DNA of 64,000 nucleotides, from NCBI RefSeq assembly GCF_023278565.1, contig NC_064675.1, positions 5,084,001 through 5,148,000 on the forward strand. The letters are read 5' to 3'. The notes under the pieces were generated by a model that saw only the letters and a list, made by a program, of their open reading frames with translations, was not told the DNA's origin and searched no databases. A program made the translations under genes and the position numbers. The DNA comes from Colletotrichum lupini (Eukaryota; Ascomycota; Sordariomycetes; Glomerellales; Glomerellaceae). This document shows, piece by piece, positions 43,329 to 57,800 of this stretch (position 1 is the first letter of the stretch; every line of letters begins with the position of its first letter).

Positions 43329-46300
43329 ATAAATCTTAGAGATTAACTTAAAAAAAAAGCGGCTATTTTAAAATAGTCTTATAACCTCTTATTAAAGTTA
43401 TAATTAGCTTAAGAAAAAGCTAAGAAAATATAGCTTTAAAAAAAAAAGAATCCTTTAAAAGGCTATTAAAAAGCTCTTTTTTATACTAAGCTTCTAGTAC
43501 GTAATTACTAGTTTTAAAAGATTAATTAAATAATAAAAGGGATTACTAATAAGCAATAGTTACTTAATTATAATTAAGTTATAAAAAAAACTATTTAAAA
43601 AAATATAAAATAGGGTACTAAAAAGCTATAAAAAAATCTTTAAAATATCCACCCTTACTAAGTACGAGTAATAAATAATGTTTTTAATAAGTTTTTAAAA
43701 CCTGCGATTTTATAAAAAAGAGGGCTTAATTTTATTAATTATATTTAATAGCCTATCCGGCTCTTTTACGAGCTACTTAGTATTTATATTCGACTATTCT
43801 TATAAAATACTACTTTAAAAAAAGTAAGTTAAAGAAAGAAGCTATTTAAAAATTATAGAAAATATAAAGCTTAAGAGGCTAGAAATATATAGAATAGCGG
43901 AAATTAATAACTAATAAAAATCCTAAGATTAATTACTATATCTTCTTATAATAATATAAACGTTTATTACTATTATTAAAAAAAGGAATTATTAAAATCT
44001 ATTTTTTATATTAAATAAAAAAGAGGATTTTAATAAGTACGATAGCTAGCGATTTAAAAAAGTAATAATAATTATTAAAAATAATAAAAACGAGAGTAAT
44101 AGTAAAATAGCAAGAAGAAACGGGAATTTCCTAGACTTTAATAAATTTATTAAATAATAAAAGTACGGATTTACTATAACTAACGTATAAATTAAATATA
44201 TCCTTATTAAAATTAAATACGTTAGTAATTATTAATACGGGTATAAGTTAAAGTACGACCCTTAGTAAGTTAAAGTAAAAAGAAAGAGGATAAAACCCGA
44301 TTTTAAATAAAATCCTAATCCTTTATAAATAAGTAAATATTAACCCGGATTATTAAAGGATATAAATATATAGAATTATAAATTAGCTTAATAATAAGTA
44401 AATTAATATAGTATTAATTTATTTAACTAAGGTTTATAAGAAAAAGGGGCTATAAGAGTAACCCCTATTTTATAAAATCGTAAACGACCTTAGTTACTAA
44501 CTAAATAAATAGTTTGTAAATATAAGCCTAGGAATTATAAAAGTAGTTAATAGATTTTTTTATAAGCGAGGGGTATTATTAATATAATTATAATTATAAG
44601 AACTATATAAAATACTAATAGTAATAATTATAAAAGAGGAATTCGTATTATAGAACTAAGTATAAGTTAATAGAGTGTATAATTATTTTAATAAATTTAG
44701 AAAAAGGGTAAATAATATAAATTTCCTCTTTATAATTACTAACGGTAATTTATTATTATAAAAAAATATATAGAGGTAAAATATAGTACTAAAAGTACGA
44801 TAATTAACGATTTTATTTATTTTAATTTATAGCTCGTTATTATTATTAATACGAAATTCGGTACTAATTAGTTAATAAAAAAAGAAATAAATAACCTAAA
44901 GTTATTAATAATACGTAACGACGTAGAGATCGTATATAAATACTAAAAATATAATAATAAATACGAAGTAATTTATAAACCTTAAAAAGATCTTTTTAAA
45001 AAAGAAATTATATTTTAAAGGGAAATATAAGGTCTTATAAAAAACCTTAATAATATTTTATAATTATTATAAAAAGGTCGGGATTAGGGAATATTAGTAC
45101 TATTTAGTAATTAATATCGTATTTATAAATAAAGCCTTTAATTATTATTACGAAGCGGTACGTAATCTCGATTAAAACGACTTTTTTAGTATTATTAACG
45201 TAATTTAAAACTATTTTAAGACTTATAATAGAAACTTAGAGCTCTTATTTAAGCTATAAGCAATTTTTTTTATATTTATAACTAAGATAATAGAGAGTAA
45301 ATTATAAATAAAGATTTTTAAAAAGCTTATTAATCGAATTAATAAGCTAGTAAAAACCTAGCTAAATAAGAGAACTAACGAGTAAAAAGTCGGATATTTT
45401 TATATTATAATTTAGTACGTATTAAAAATAAAAATAACCTTATACTAAGTACCTAAAGACTATAAGACGCTCTACTTAAGGCTAAAATCTAGCTTTAATA
45501 TTAAAATAAGAATATTATACTAAACTTATTTCTAAGTATATAACGGCCCTTATTAATAATATTAAATTAATTAAACGTATAATAAGAAAAAAAAAGAGGT
45601 TAAATATAGTAATTATTAATAAAAAAGCCTAGATTTATTAAATAAATAAAGATTTAACTCGAGAATAGGGTAATAAAAAAAGTAATATTATATTTATAAA
45701 AAGGATAGATATTAGTTAAATAACTATTCTAAAAAAAGCGTATTAAATTATATAAATAATATAAAAAGTCGAGGGTAGTAAATAATAAAACTAGCCCTCG
45801 TTAGTTTAGCTAATTCTTTATTATATATAAAAGTAAATTTAAGAGTATAGAACTTAGTAATAATAATTAAAGTAGCGGCTTAGAATATCCGCCCCTTATA
45901 AAAAATTTAAAAAATAAGGAAGATCTTACCCCCTATATTAATAAATTAAATTATAACGAAATTAATAATATAAATTACTTTTTTTTTACCCCGTTAGCCT
46001 TTAAAAAATATATAAAGCTAAATAAATAAACGGTAGTAAAAGCTCTTAATAAATAGGCTTTTATTTATAAATAATAAGAGAAGGTCCCTTAAATAATAGA
46101 TATAAAAATAGTTAAAAAGGTAAATTTAATAAGGCTAAAGCCTATTTTTTTAATATTTAAAGAGAAGACGCTACCTCTCTTAATACTTAAAAAAACAATA
46201 CTAAGTAAATCTAGGGGTAGCTAGAGGTGTCCTTTTTATATTACTTAAATTACTCGAATACTAAGCTCGTATAAGTATTTTATATAAATAAAAAATACGG

Positions 46301-46991
46301 TTTAAATAATTTTTATATAATTATCCTAAATACTAGGGTATTATAATAGTTAATAAGAAAAAAAGGGTAATTCTAAGTATCATAAAAAATTGCGTTAGTA
46401 ATATTTAATATATTAATAATAAGTATTATAAAGATTAGCTTTAGCCTAAGTAAAGAAATCGTTGCCCTAAGTATAGTAAAAATAAAAACGTACTTCGGAA
46501 TAATAACTTTTTATATTTTACTTATTAATACCCTATTTCTTTTATATTTAAAAAATATAAATTAACTAAGTATTATATTTAATAATATAAAGAATAGAAT
46601 CTTTAGTAATAAGTATTTCGAAATAATTAAACGATAATAGGGGTATGCGTTTATAAGGCTTATTAATAATATAAAGTTAATTAATTATTTAATAAAAAGT
46701 AAGCTTAGATAACTATATTAAAAATTCGAGTACTCGTTAATTATAAAGCTATATAACCTTTTAAAATAATTAAGTAATAATAATATTAAAATAGGAGCGC
46801 TAAAGTAGTTAATAAAAATATACTATTAATACTAAATAAATGCGCAGAGCTTACGTAAATTTAAATTTAAATTACGTAATAAGCTTAACTTTAATTAGGA
46901 AATCGTTATTAATATTTTCTTTTTAAATAGTTAGCTAGTTTTATATATAATTAACGTAGCTATATATTTTTAAATAAAGTAATTCTTTTAA

Positions 46992-47580
46992 GATTTATAA
47001 ATAAAAATAATATAAGTAGCTTTATAAAAAAGCTAGATTAATATATATTAAGGACCGCTAAACGGTATTAGAACCGACGCTAATACTAGCTTTAAGTTAA
47101 TAAAATTTAGGGATAATACGACGGCTTACGGTATATAGCTAAAAGTCGTACTTATTAAAGCGTACTATAGTATTAAAAAAGTAAAAAGGGTATATTAGTA
47201 ATTAAAAAGGGCGTTTAGAATTATTAAAAAAGAAAATCTAGATTTTATTAATAACGAATACCTCTAAATAGTATTTAAATATTATAGCGATATTATAAGG
47301 CCTAATGGGCTTATACTAACGCTATTAATATTTAGAATATATTTAAAAACGACTTTAGCCTTATTATTATTACTAAACGTAAATTAACGAGCCTAAGTAA
47401 TTAAAAAAATAATACGGGTACTACGCAAAGTAAATATAAAAAAGTAAGTTAACGAGGTAATTATTATACGTAATAAGCCTAATATAGGGGTTAATTTAAA
47501 TATATTATTAAATTCGGATATACGAGTATAGTACGAAACTACTTAATAATAAACTAAGCTATATAAATTAATTTTTATTA
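46992..47580 (+). repeat. 589-bp near-identical tract, copy in copia copy 1
   Basis: Aligned without gaps to 55,541-56,129. I see two differences only: G at 47,287 against A at 55,836, and A at 47,400 against T at 55,949. The flanks on both sides differ at many positions. The tract covers the integrase core and its downstream part. Confidence 0.92.
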
Positions 47581-48144
47581 CTAAATACTTTTATATAATT
47601 ACGAGGGATCTTAACTAGCCCCTCGAAGTATTAATTACGGTAGTTAGATTATATTATAGGGATCCTAGCGAAGTAATTTTTAATTTATAAAAAAAAAAGA
47701 GCTAAGGAAAATTATATAACCCGTAGTAAAAGCTTAGGAAATTATTTTTAATAAAATCGTCGTAATAATACTAATAAACGATAAGGAAGAGGAAATTATT
47801 AAAAGGGTACTAATATTATTAGTAAAATATTATAAAAAACTATAATAATAAGCCCTAACGTAATAATTTATTACTAATAACGAGGTAATTAATACTTTTT
47901 ATATAATAATAAAAAAGCCGATTTTGAGCTAGCGGTTAAATTACGTAAAGAAAGCGTAATTATAATTATTAAAAAGCTATATAAGGGATTAGATTTTATT
48001 AAAATAAATACTTTTTACGATCGAGGGGTTTATTAATTTATCTTTTATAACTTAAAAAATATATATAAACCTCCGTATATTTAAATTATAAATAGTTTAT
48101 AAAATTAAAAAAAAAAGGAATACCCTAGTTATATAAAACATCTA

Positions 48145-49330
48145 ACCCCCTAATAGAGCAATCTGCCGGGGCCGTACCGTATATTACGTATTAAAGAAAA
48201 CTAAGTATAATATACTCTATACCTAATTACTAACTAAAACTCCTAACTTTTTACTATAGTCCTCTTAAGTTCTAACTACTTATAGAGCGAGCTTTACTTA
48301 TTTTAATATATATAAAACTTCTTAATACTAGCCTATATAAGTAGCTAGGTCTAGTATAATCTATTTTTTTATATAAGTATTATTATTATTTAAGGGGTCT
48401 TATAAAAGTTTTTTAAAGCGCTAGCTTATTACTTTAACTTTATATACCTTTAGCTCGTTTATTATAACTACTATAACTAAGCTAGCGTTAATATATTAAA
48501 TCTTAACGTCCGTATTAACCTAGCTATTTATAGTATTTATACTATTACCTAACTAAATTCTATATTATTAAAAAGTATTTTACTAATCTTTAAGCGTATT
48601 TATAGTAATTATAATAACTATAGTATTAAGCTAACTAAAAAGGGTACTTGGTTTAAAAAAGGTAAACTTATTAATAAGTATTTTTAAAACAGGTTCTTAT
48701 TAAAATAATATTTTAACTAGCTAACTTCTTAACTAGTTATTTAACTAGCTATTTAAGTAGTAGTTTATATATTAATAAGTTTATTTAATAAATTTATTTA
48801 ATAAATTTATTTAATAAATTTCTTTAATAAATGTATTTAATAAATTTATTTAATAGATTTATTTAGTAAATTTATTTAGTAAATTTATTCAGTTTAAATA
48901 AAAAGTAGCTTTAGGTAATATTAGAAGCGATAAGGATAAAAAGAATTTTTACGAGCTTTAGTACGAAGAGTAATAAATATTAGCTTATTTAGCCCTTTTT
49001 TTAAAAACCTTTATATTATTATTAAAGTTTAGAACCTCTGCGGTTAAGGGCCGCTTCTAACTATTATAGCTAACTATTATAGCTAATTATTATAGCTAAC
49101 CTCTATTATTAACTTTTTTAGCTAGTACTACTACTAAAGAGGGTAGCTTACTTATCCTAAATTAAATAGCGGTTTTTATATTAAAATTATTATATTACGT
49201 TAAGCGCGTACTTAGGATATATTATGCGTATTATATAGTTAAAAAGTATACTATATTATATAATTTCTTTTAAAAGCGTAATCCCGTTAAGGTCGATCTT
49301 TTATACTTATAAAGCTAAAAGAAAAACCAC
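48145..49330. mobile_element. Insertion A2: 1.19-kb second copy of the dispersed repeat
   Basis: Same orientation and ends as A1 (ACCCCCTAATAG to AAAACCACTA). It splits the reverse transcriptase of copia copy 1. Flanking direct repeats of about 15 bp, TATATAAAACATCTA (48,130-48,144) and TATATAAAAAATCTA (49,331-49,345), differ at one base. The matching position in copy 2 (about 56,683-56,700) is uninterrupted. It is about 50 bp longer than A1, largely because its 12-bp minisatellite has more units. Confidence 0.8.
48779..48893. repeat. 12-bp minisatellite in insertion A2 (about nine units)
   Basis: Units of TTTATTTARTAA with scattered substitutions, about nine in a row. It is homologous to 42,830-42,893 but expanded relative to it. 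Confidence 0.8.
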
Positions 49331-50813
49331 TATATAAAAAATCTAAATACGTAATTTAAAAATATAATAATATTAAAAAGGTAACGCTACTTATATAATT
49401 ACTTATTATATAGCACTATAGTTAATAATTAATAATAGTATTAATAATATTATTATAAAAGAAGGGATATAAGATTTAGAGCTATAATATTACTTAGGCC
49501 TATACCTAACTAGCTATAGGGCTTATAAAAGAATCCTAGCCTATTTATTAAAAAAAATAGCTAGTAAGTACTTAGAAAGTACGATTATTAAAGTACTTAA
49601 GCTATTATATAAGCTCGTAAAATCGGGTACTTATTAATAAGCTACTTATTACGATTTTTATATTAATTAATTATTAATAATTATATTTATATATAACCCG
49701 TACTTATTAGTTTTTAAATATAAAAGTAATTAATTTAGGATTATTAAAATATAGATTAATAATATATTAGGCCTATTTAATATTAATTTTATAAAAAAGA
49801 GGATAAGGAGCTTTAAAAAGTGGGCTTCGTAACGAAGCTAAAAAAGGTTTTTATAATAAATACCCCCTTAGTATTCAATAATAAGATTCTTGTTATTAAA
49901 AAGGAAACCGTTATTTTTTAATAAAAAGGGTAAAGTAAGAAAATTAACTTTATTAATTTAAATATAACTAACGTTAAAAAGTAGTATAAGGCTAAGCTTA
50001 CGTAAGGAGTATATATTATAAATATTTATTAACCTAAGGTAATTTTTAATTATATTAAAGTAACGTAAGTTATAAATTTAACTAAACGAGACGTTAAAGT
50101 ACTTAATAAATAGCTTAAATAATAATAAACGAATCTCGATTAAGGCCTCGTTTATTACTTAATTAACGTTATAATTAGTAAGCTCTACGTCTTTATTAAT
50201 AAGTTATTTATAAATAATAACGACCTTATTTCGTAATTAAAGTATATTATTATCCTAGTTAACGAGAGTATAAATAAAAGCGAATTTATTATATATAATA
50301 ATATAATCTATTACTTATTAACTAAAAATAAGTAAGTAATAAGAAGTATATTAGTATTAAAGGTTTATAATATAATTAATAACGTTAACTTCTCTTGCGT
50401 AATTTTAATAACGCTAAAGAAAATTACTAATTAACTTAGCTTTTTACTTATTTTAATAATTATTTATACCGATTTTTACTTACTATATAAATACCTTATT
50501 AAATTAAGAATAAAAAAAAAAGGTTTATAATTAATATTATAACCTTTAAGTAATTATATAAAAGGCGTAAAATACTTAAGATCCGTTAGATTAATAATAA
50601 TAATAACCTTACTAACGCTTTTGTAAAAATAATACTTAATAAAGGGTTAGAGTAATTCGTAAGTAATAAAAAAATTAATATATAAATAAAAAAATAAATT
50701 ATATAAAAAGAATAAAAAAAAGGGAAAAAAGGAAACGATTTAGTAAACGGGCCTAAGGTCGAATTATATTTTTAATTATAATAATTAAATTAATAAAAAA
50801 AAGAGAAAGTTAG

Positions 50814-50950
50814 TATTAGATTAGAAGTTTAATTTAATTATAATATATAACTAACTATATAGGGGCTAATTAGGGGCCCTATTTATAATTATTATAGCTA
50901 GCCTAACCTATAGTTAAAACCTCTTTTTTATACTTACTACGTAAATATTT
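50814..50950 (+). repeat. Left part (137 bp) of the split 3' LTR of copia copy 1
   Basis: Matches LTR positions 1-137, starting TATTAGATTAG after a polypurine tract. It breaks off at TATTT, where copy 2 begins. Together with 58,378-58,445 (68 bp) it makes exactly one 205-bp LTR. Confidence 0.9.
50946..50950. repeat. Target-site duplication of copia copy 2 (TATTT, left)
   Basis: TATTT here and at 58,373-58,377 immediately flank copy 2. This is the 5-bp duplication expected for an LTR retrotransposon. Confidence 0.9.
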
Positions 50951-51155
50951 TATTAAATTAGAAGTCTAATTCGACCGCGGTATATAGCTAACTACGTAGG
51001 GGCTAATTAAGGGCCCTATTTATAATTATCGTAGCTAGCCTAACTTATAATTAGAACTTCCTTTTTATACTTACTACGTAAATATTTATATAGTTTAATT
51101 AATCTTTTCGTTAACTACGGTTCGAACTAACTACCCTATAATAGGGATATTAATA
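50951..51155 (+). repeat. 5' LTR of copia copy 2 (205 bp)
   Basis: Begins TATTAAATTAG, the transition-mutated form of TGTTGGATTAG, and ends GGGATATTAATA. It has the same length as the copy 1 LTR. Confidence 0.92.
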
Positions 51156-51849
51156 CTAATTAATAATTAAATTTTATTATTATAAATTAGTAAAGTATCT
51201 CGCTACGTAGAAAAAACGACTTCTTAATACTATATAAAATAGGAAATTTATACTAATTAACCTTATAAAAATAAATAAAAAAAGAGGCGATTTTTAAATA
51301 CTATACGGAATTAAGTAATTATAGCCCTTTATTATTTACGAGAGGTTAACGTTTATTATATTAAACTACGTTAATTAATAAAACCGCTTAAATAACTAGC
51401 TTTTTACTATTACCCCGAGCAGCTTTTTATTAAATAACTTTTTTATAGCCGGCTTATAATTAAAAATTAACTAATTAAATTAGTATAAAGAAATACTTAT
51501 ATAACGACTATTTACTTAATTAATTAGCATAACGAACGAGCTTAATAATATAATATAAAAGAGTACTACGTAATTAAAAAAAGGGATTTCTAAATATAAA
51601 TATTCTTACTTAGTAATAAAAATAACCCTATAAGAATTATTAAGTTAAGAAATTTATAATATATAAAAAAGTTTATTATTACGAGGATTTTATAAATACG
51701 ACTTTAAGCCCGTAATTTAAATAACCTCTTTATAGCTCCCTTAATTACCCCTTAAGTATTACTTAAGAATATAATATAGGGGACGGTTTAATAAGAAAGG
51801 AGAGAATTTAGAAGTCTTAATAATATCGAGTTAAGAATATTACGGATCT

Positions 51850-54800
51850 TAGAGATTAATTTAAAAAAAAAGCGGCTACTTTAAATTAGTCCTATAACCT
51901 CTTATTAAAGTTATTATTAATTTAAAAAAAAGTTAAAAAAACGAGGATTTAAAAAGAAAAAAAAAAGAATTTTCTAAAGGGCTACTAAAGGGCTTCTTTT
52001 TATACTAACTCCCAGTACGAAATTATTAATTTTAAAAAATTAACTAAATAATAAAAGGGATCGTTAGTAAGTAATAATTACCTAATTATAATTAAGTTAT
52101 AAAAAAAACTACTTAAAAAATATAAAATAGGGTATTAAGAGGCTATAAAAAATAAGATTTCTAAAGTATTTAACCCTACTACGTATAAGTAATAAATAGG
52201 TATTTTTAGTAAGTCTTTAAAATTTACGATTTTATAAAAAAGAGGGCTTAACTTCGTTAACTATATTTAATAGCCTATACGGTTCTTAATAACTTATATA
52301 GTTCTTTTACGAGCTACTTAGCGTTTATTTTTAACTATTTTTATAAAATACTACCCTAAAAGAAGTAAGTTAAGAAAAGAAGTTATTTAGAAATTATAAA
52401 GAGTACGAGGCTTAAGAGGTTAGAAATATATAAAATAATAAAAATTAGTAATTAATAAAGATCCCGAGATTAATTACTATATCTTTTTATAATAATATAA
52501 ACGTTTATTATTATTATTATAAAAAGGAACTACTAAAACCTACCTTTTTATATTAAATAAAAAAGAGGATCTTAATAAGTACGATAGTTAGCAATTTAGA
52601 AAGGTAATAATAATTATTAAAAATAATAAAAACGAGAGTAGTAGCGAGATAATAAGAGGAAGTGGGAATTTCTTAAACCCTAATAAATCCGTTAAGTAAT
52701 AAAAGTACGGATTTATTATAACTAACGCGCGGATTAAATATATCCCCGTTAAGATTAAATATATTAGTAATTACTAATATAAGTATAAGCTAAAGTATAA
52801 TCCTTAGTAAGTTAGGATAAAAAAAAAGAGAATAAAACCCAATCCTAAATAAAATCCTAATCCTTTATAAATAGGTAAATATTAACCTAGATTATTAAGG
52901 GACGTAGATATATAAAATTTTAGATTAGCTTAATAATAAGTAAATTAACGCAATATTAATTTATTTAATTAAGGTTTATAAGAAAAAGGGGCTATAGGGG
53001 TAACCGCTATTTTATAAAATTGTAAATAACTTTAATTACTAGCTAGATAAATAGTTTATAAGTATAAGCTTAAGAATTATAAAAGTAATTAATAGATTTT
53101 TTTATAAGCAAGGGGTATTATTAATATAATTATAATTACGAGAGCTATATAAAATATTAATAGCGATAATTATAAAAGAGGAATTCGTATTATAAAACTA
53201 AGTATAGGTCGATAGAGCGTATAATCGCTTTAATAAATTTAAAAAAAGGGTAAACGACTTAGATTTCCTTTTTATAATTACTAATGGAAATTTATTATTA
53301 TAAAAGGATATAACGGGGTAAAATATAGTACTAAAAGTATAATAATTAATAATTTTACTTATTTTAATTTATAACTTATTACTATTATTAATACGAAATT
53401 CGGTACTGATTAGTTAATAAAAAAGAAAGTAAACGACCTAAAGGTTTTAATAATACGTAGCAACGTAAGGATCGTATATAAATACTAAAAATTTAGTAAT
53501 AAATACGAAATAATTTATAGATTTTAAAAGGATTTTCTTAAAAAAGAAATTATATTCTAGGGGGAAGTATAAGGTCTTATAAAAAACCCTAACGATATTT
53601 TATAATTATTATAAAAAAGTTAGAATTAGGGAATACTAATACTATTTAGTAATTAATATTATATTCGTAAGCAAAGCCTTTAATTATTATTATAAAGTAG
53701 TATATAATCTCGATCGAAACGACTTTTTTAATATAATTAACGTAATCTAAAGCCGCTTTAAGACTTATAATAAGAACTTAGAGCTCCTATTTAAACTACG
53801 AGCGATTTTTTTTATATTTATAGCTAAGATAATAGAGGGTAAATTACGAGTAAAGATCTTTAAAAAACTTATTAATTAAATTAATAAGCTAATAAAAGCC
53901 TAGCTAAATAAGGGGATAAATAAGTAAAAAATTAGATATTTTCATATTATAATTTAGCGTATATTAAAAATAAAAATAACCCTATACTAAGTATTTAAAA
54001 ATTACGAAACGCTCTACTTAAAACTAAGATCTAGCTTTAATATTAAAATAAGAATACTATACTAAACCTATTTCTAAATATATAACGGCCCTTATTAATA
54101 ATATTAAGTTGATTAAATATATAATAAAAAAGGAAAAGAGGCTAGATATAATAATCGCTAGTAAGGAGGCCTAGATTCGTTAAATAAGTAGAGATTTAAC
54201 TTATAAGTAGGGTAACGAAAGAGGTAATATTATATTTATAAGAAAGATAGATATTAGTTAAGTAACTACTCTAAAGAAGAGCGTACTAAATTATATAAAT
54301 AATATAAAAAGTCGAGGGTAGTAAATAATAAAACTAGCCCTTATTAGTTTAACTAATTCCTTATTATATATAAGGGTAGATCCGGGGGTATAGAACTTAG
54401 TAACGGTAACTAAAATAATAACTTAAAATATATACCCCCTATAAAAGATTTAGAAAATAAAGAAAATCTTACCCCTTATACTAACGAATTAGATTATAAC
54501 GAAATTAATAATATTAACTACTCTTTTTTTATTTTATTAGCCTTTAGAAAATATACGAGGCTAAATAAATAGAGGGTAGTAAAAGCTTTTAATAAGTAGG
54601 CTTTTATTTATAAATAATAAAAGAAGGTCCCTTAGATAATAGATATAGAAGTAGCTAAAAGGGCGAATTTAATAAGACTAAAGCCTATTTTTTTAATAAT
54701 TAAAGAGAAGACGTTATTTTTTTTAATATTTAAAGAGAAAGAATATAATACTAAGTAAATCTAGGGGTAGCTAAAGGGGTCCTTTTTATATTACTTAGAT

Positions 54801-57800
54801 CCTTTAAATACTAAGCTCGTATAAGTATTTTATATAAATAAAAAGTACGGCCTAAATAATTTTTATAGGATTATCTTAGATACTAAGGTATTATAATAAT
54901 TAATTAAAAAAAAAGAGTAATTCTGAGTATTATAAAAAATTGCGCTAGTAATACTTAATATATCGATAGTAGGTATTACGAGGATTAGTTTTGGCCTAGG
55001 TAAGGAAATTATCGCCCTAAGTATAATAAAAGTAGAGACGCATTTTAAAACGATAACTTTTTATATTTTACTTATTAATACCCTATTTCTTTTATATTTA
55101 AAAGATATAGATTAACTAGGTATTATATTTAATAATACGAGGAATAGAATTTTTAATAATAAGTATTTTAAAATAGTCGAACGATAATAGGGGTATGCGT
55201 TTATAAAGCTTATTAATAATATAAAGTTAATTAATTACTTAACGGAAAGTGAGCTTAGAAGATTATATTAGAGATTCGGGTACTTATTAGTTACGAGGCT
55301 ATATAACTTTTTAAAGTAATTAGGTAATAATAATATCGAAATAGGGGCGCTAGAGTAGTTAACGAAAGTATATTATTAATATTAAATAAATACGCAGAGC
55401 CTATATAAATTTAAGTTTAAATTACGTAATAAGCTTAATTTTAATTAGGAAATCGTCGTTAATATCTTTTATTTAAATAGTTAATTAGTTTATATATAAT
55501 TAATATAATTATATTTTTTTAAATAAGGTAATTCCTCTAGGATTTATAAATAAAAATAATATAAGTAGCTTTATAAAAAAGCTAGATTAATATATATTAA
55601 GGACCGCTAAACGGTATTAGAACCGACGCTAATACTAGCTTTAAGTTAATAAAATTTAGGGATAATACGACGGCTTACGGTATATAGCTAAAAGTCGTAC
55701 TTATTAAAGCGTACTATAGTATTAAAAAAGTAAAAAGGGTATATTAGTAATTAAAAAGGGCGTTTAGAATTATTAAAAAAGAAAATCTAGATTTTATTAA
55801 TAACGAATACCTCTAAATAGTATTTAAATATTATAACGATATTATAAGGCCTAATGGGCTTATACTAACGCTATTAATATTTAGAATATATTTAAAAACG
55901 ACTTTAGCCTTATTATTATTACTAAACGTAAATTAACGAGCCTAAGTATTTAAAAAAATAATACGGGTACTACGCAAAGTAAATATAAAAAAGTAAGTTA
56001 ACGAGGTAATTATTATACGTAATAAGCCTAATATAGGGGTTAATTTAAATATATTATTAAATTCGGATATACGAGTATAGTACGAAACTACTTAATAATA
56101 AACTAAGCTATATAAATTAATTTTTATTAACGAGCGCTCTTATATAGTTATAAAAGATCGTAACTAGCTATTTAAAATATTAATTATAATAATTAGACCG
56201 TACTATATAAATCTTAACGAGGTAATTTCTAACTTATAAAAAAAAGAAAAACTAAGAGAAACTATATAACTTACGGTAGAAATATAAGAAATTATCCTTA
56301 ACGAAATTATTATAATAGTATTAATAAATAACGAGGAAAAGGAAATTATTAAAAGGGTATTAATATTACTAGCGAGACGTCGTAAAAGATTATAATAGTA
56401 AGCCCTAACGTAATAATTTATTATTAATAACAAGGTAATTAATACCTTTTATATAATAAAAGAGAAAGCCGATTTCGAGCTAATAATTAAACTATATAAA
56501 AAAAGCGTAATTATAATTATTAAAAAGCCGTATAAGGGATTAGATCTTATCGAAGTAAATACTCTTCGTAATCGAGGGGTTTATTAATTTATCTTATATA
56601 ACCTAAAAAAATATATAAACCTCTATATATTTAAATTATAAATAGTTTATAAGATTAAAAAGAAAGGAATACCCTAGCCATATGAAAAGTCTAAATACGT
56701 AATTTAGGGGTACGGTAATATTAAAAAAGTAATACTACTTATATAATTACTTATTATATAACGCTATAACTAACGATTAATAATAGTACTAATAGTATTA
56801 CTATAGAAAAAGGGATACGAGATTTAGAGCCGTAATATTACCTAGGCCTATACCTAATTAGCTATAGGGCTTATAAGGAAAATCCTAGCCTATTTACTAA
56901 AAGAAATAGCTAGTAAGTACTTAGAAAGTACGATTATTAAAGTACTTAAGTTATTATATAAGCTCGTAGAATCGGGCACTTATTAATAAGCTATATACTA
57001 CGATTTTTATATTAATTAACTATTAATAGTTATTTTTACGTACGACCCGTATTTATCAATTACGGAGTATAAAAGCGACTAATTTAAAATTATCGGAATA
57101 TAAACTAATAATATATTAAGCCTATTTAATATTAACTTTATAAAAAAGGAGAATAAGGAGCTTTAAAAAGCGGGCTTTTTAATAATGCTAAAAAAGGTCC
57201 TTATAATAAATACCCCCTTAATATTTAATAACGGGATTTTTATAATTAAAGGGGAAACCGTCGTTTTTTAATAAAAGGGGTAGGATAAGAAGATTAACCT
57301 CGTTAATTTAAATATAACTAATATTAAAAAGTAATATAAAGCTAAGCTCGTACGAGGGGTATATATTATAAGTATTTATTAATTTAAAATAATTTTTAAT
57401 TACGCTAGGGTAGTATAAGCTATAGATTTAATTAAACGAGATATTAAAGTACTTAATAAGTAGCTTAAGTAATAATAAACGAATTTCGATCGAGGTCTCG
57501 TTTATTACTTAATCGACTTTATAATTGGTAAGTTTTATATTTTTATTAATAGGTTATTTATAAATAATAACGACTTTACTTCGTAGTTAAAGTATATTAT
57601 TATTTTAATTAATAAGAGTATAAGTAAGAGTAAATTTATTATATATAGTAATATAATTTATTATTTATTAATTAAAAATAAGTAAGTAATAAGAAGTGTA
57701 TTAGCGTTAAAAGTTTATAATATAATTAACGACGTTAACCTCTTTTACGTAATTTTAATAACGCTAAGGAAAATTACTAATTAAATTAGCTTTTTATTTA

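Larger units (their letters stand above)
43340..50790 (+). pseudogene. Destroyed gag-pol of copia copy 1
   Basis: Read on the plus strand with stops ignored, it aligns throughout with copy 2. A degenerate zinc-knuckle region lies near 45,690-45,760, the protease region near 46,320, a GAG-pre-integrase-like stretch near 46,690-46,780, and integrase about 46,850-47,600. Reverse transcriptase starts near 47,950 and is split by insertion A2, and RNase H is near 50,180-50,680. Dense stops and C-to-T/G-to-A changes leave no functional frame. Confidence 0.8.
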
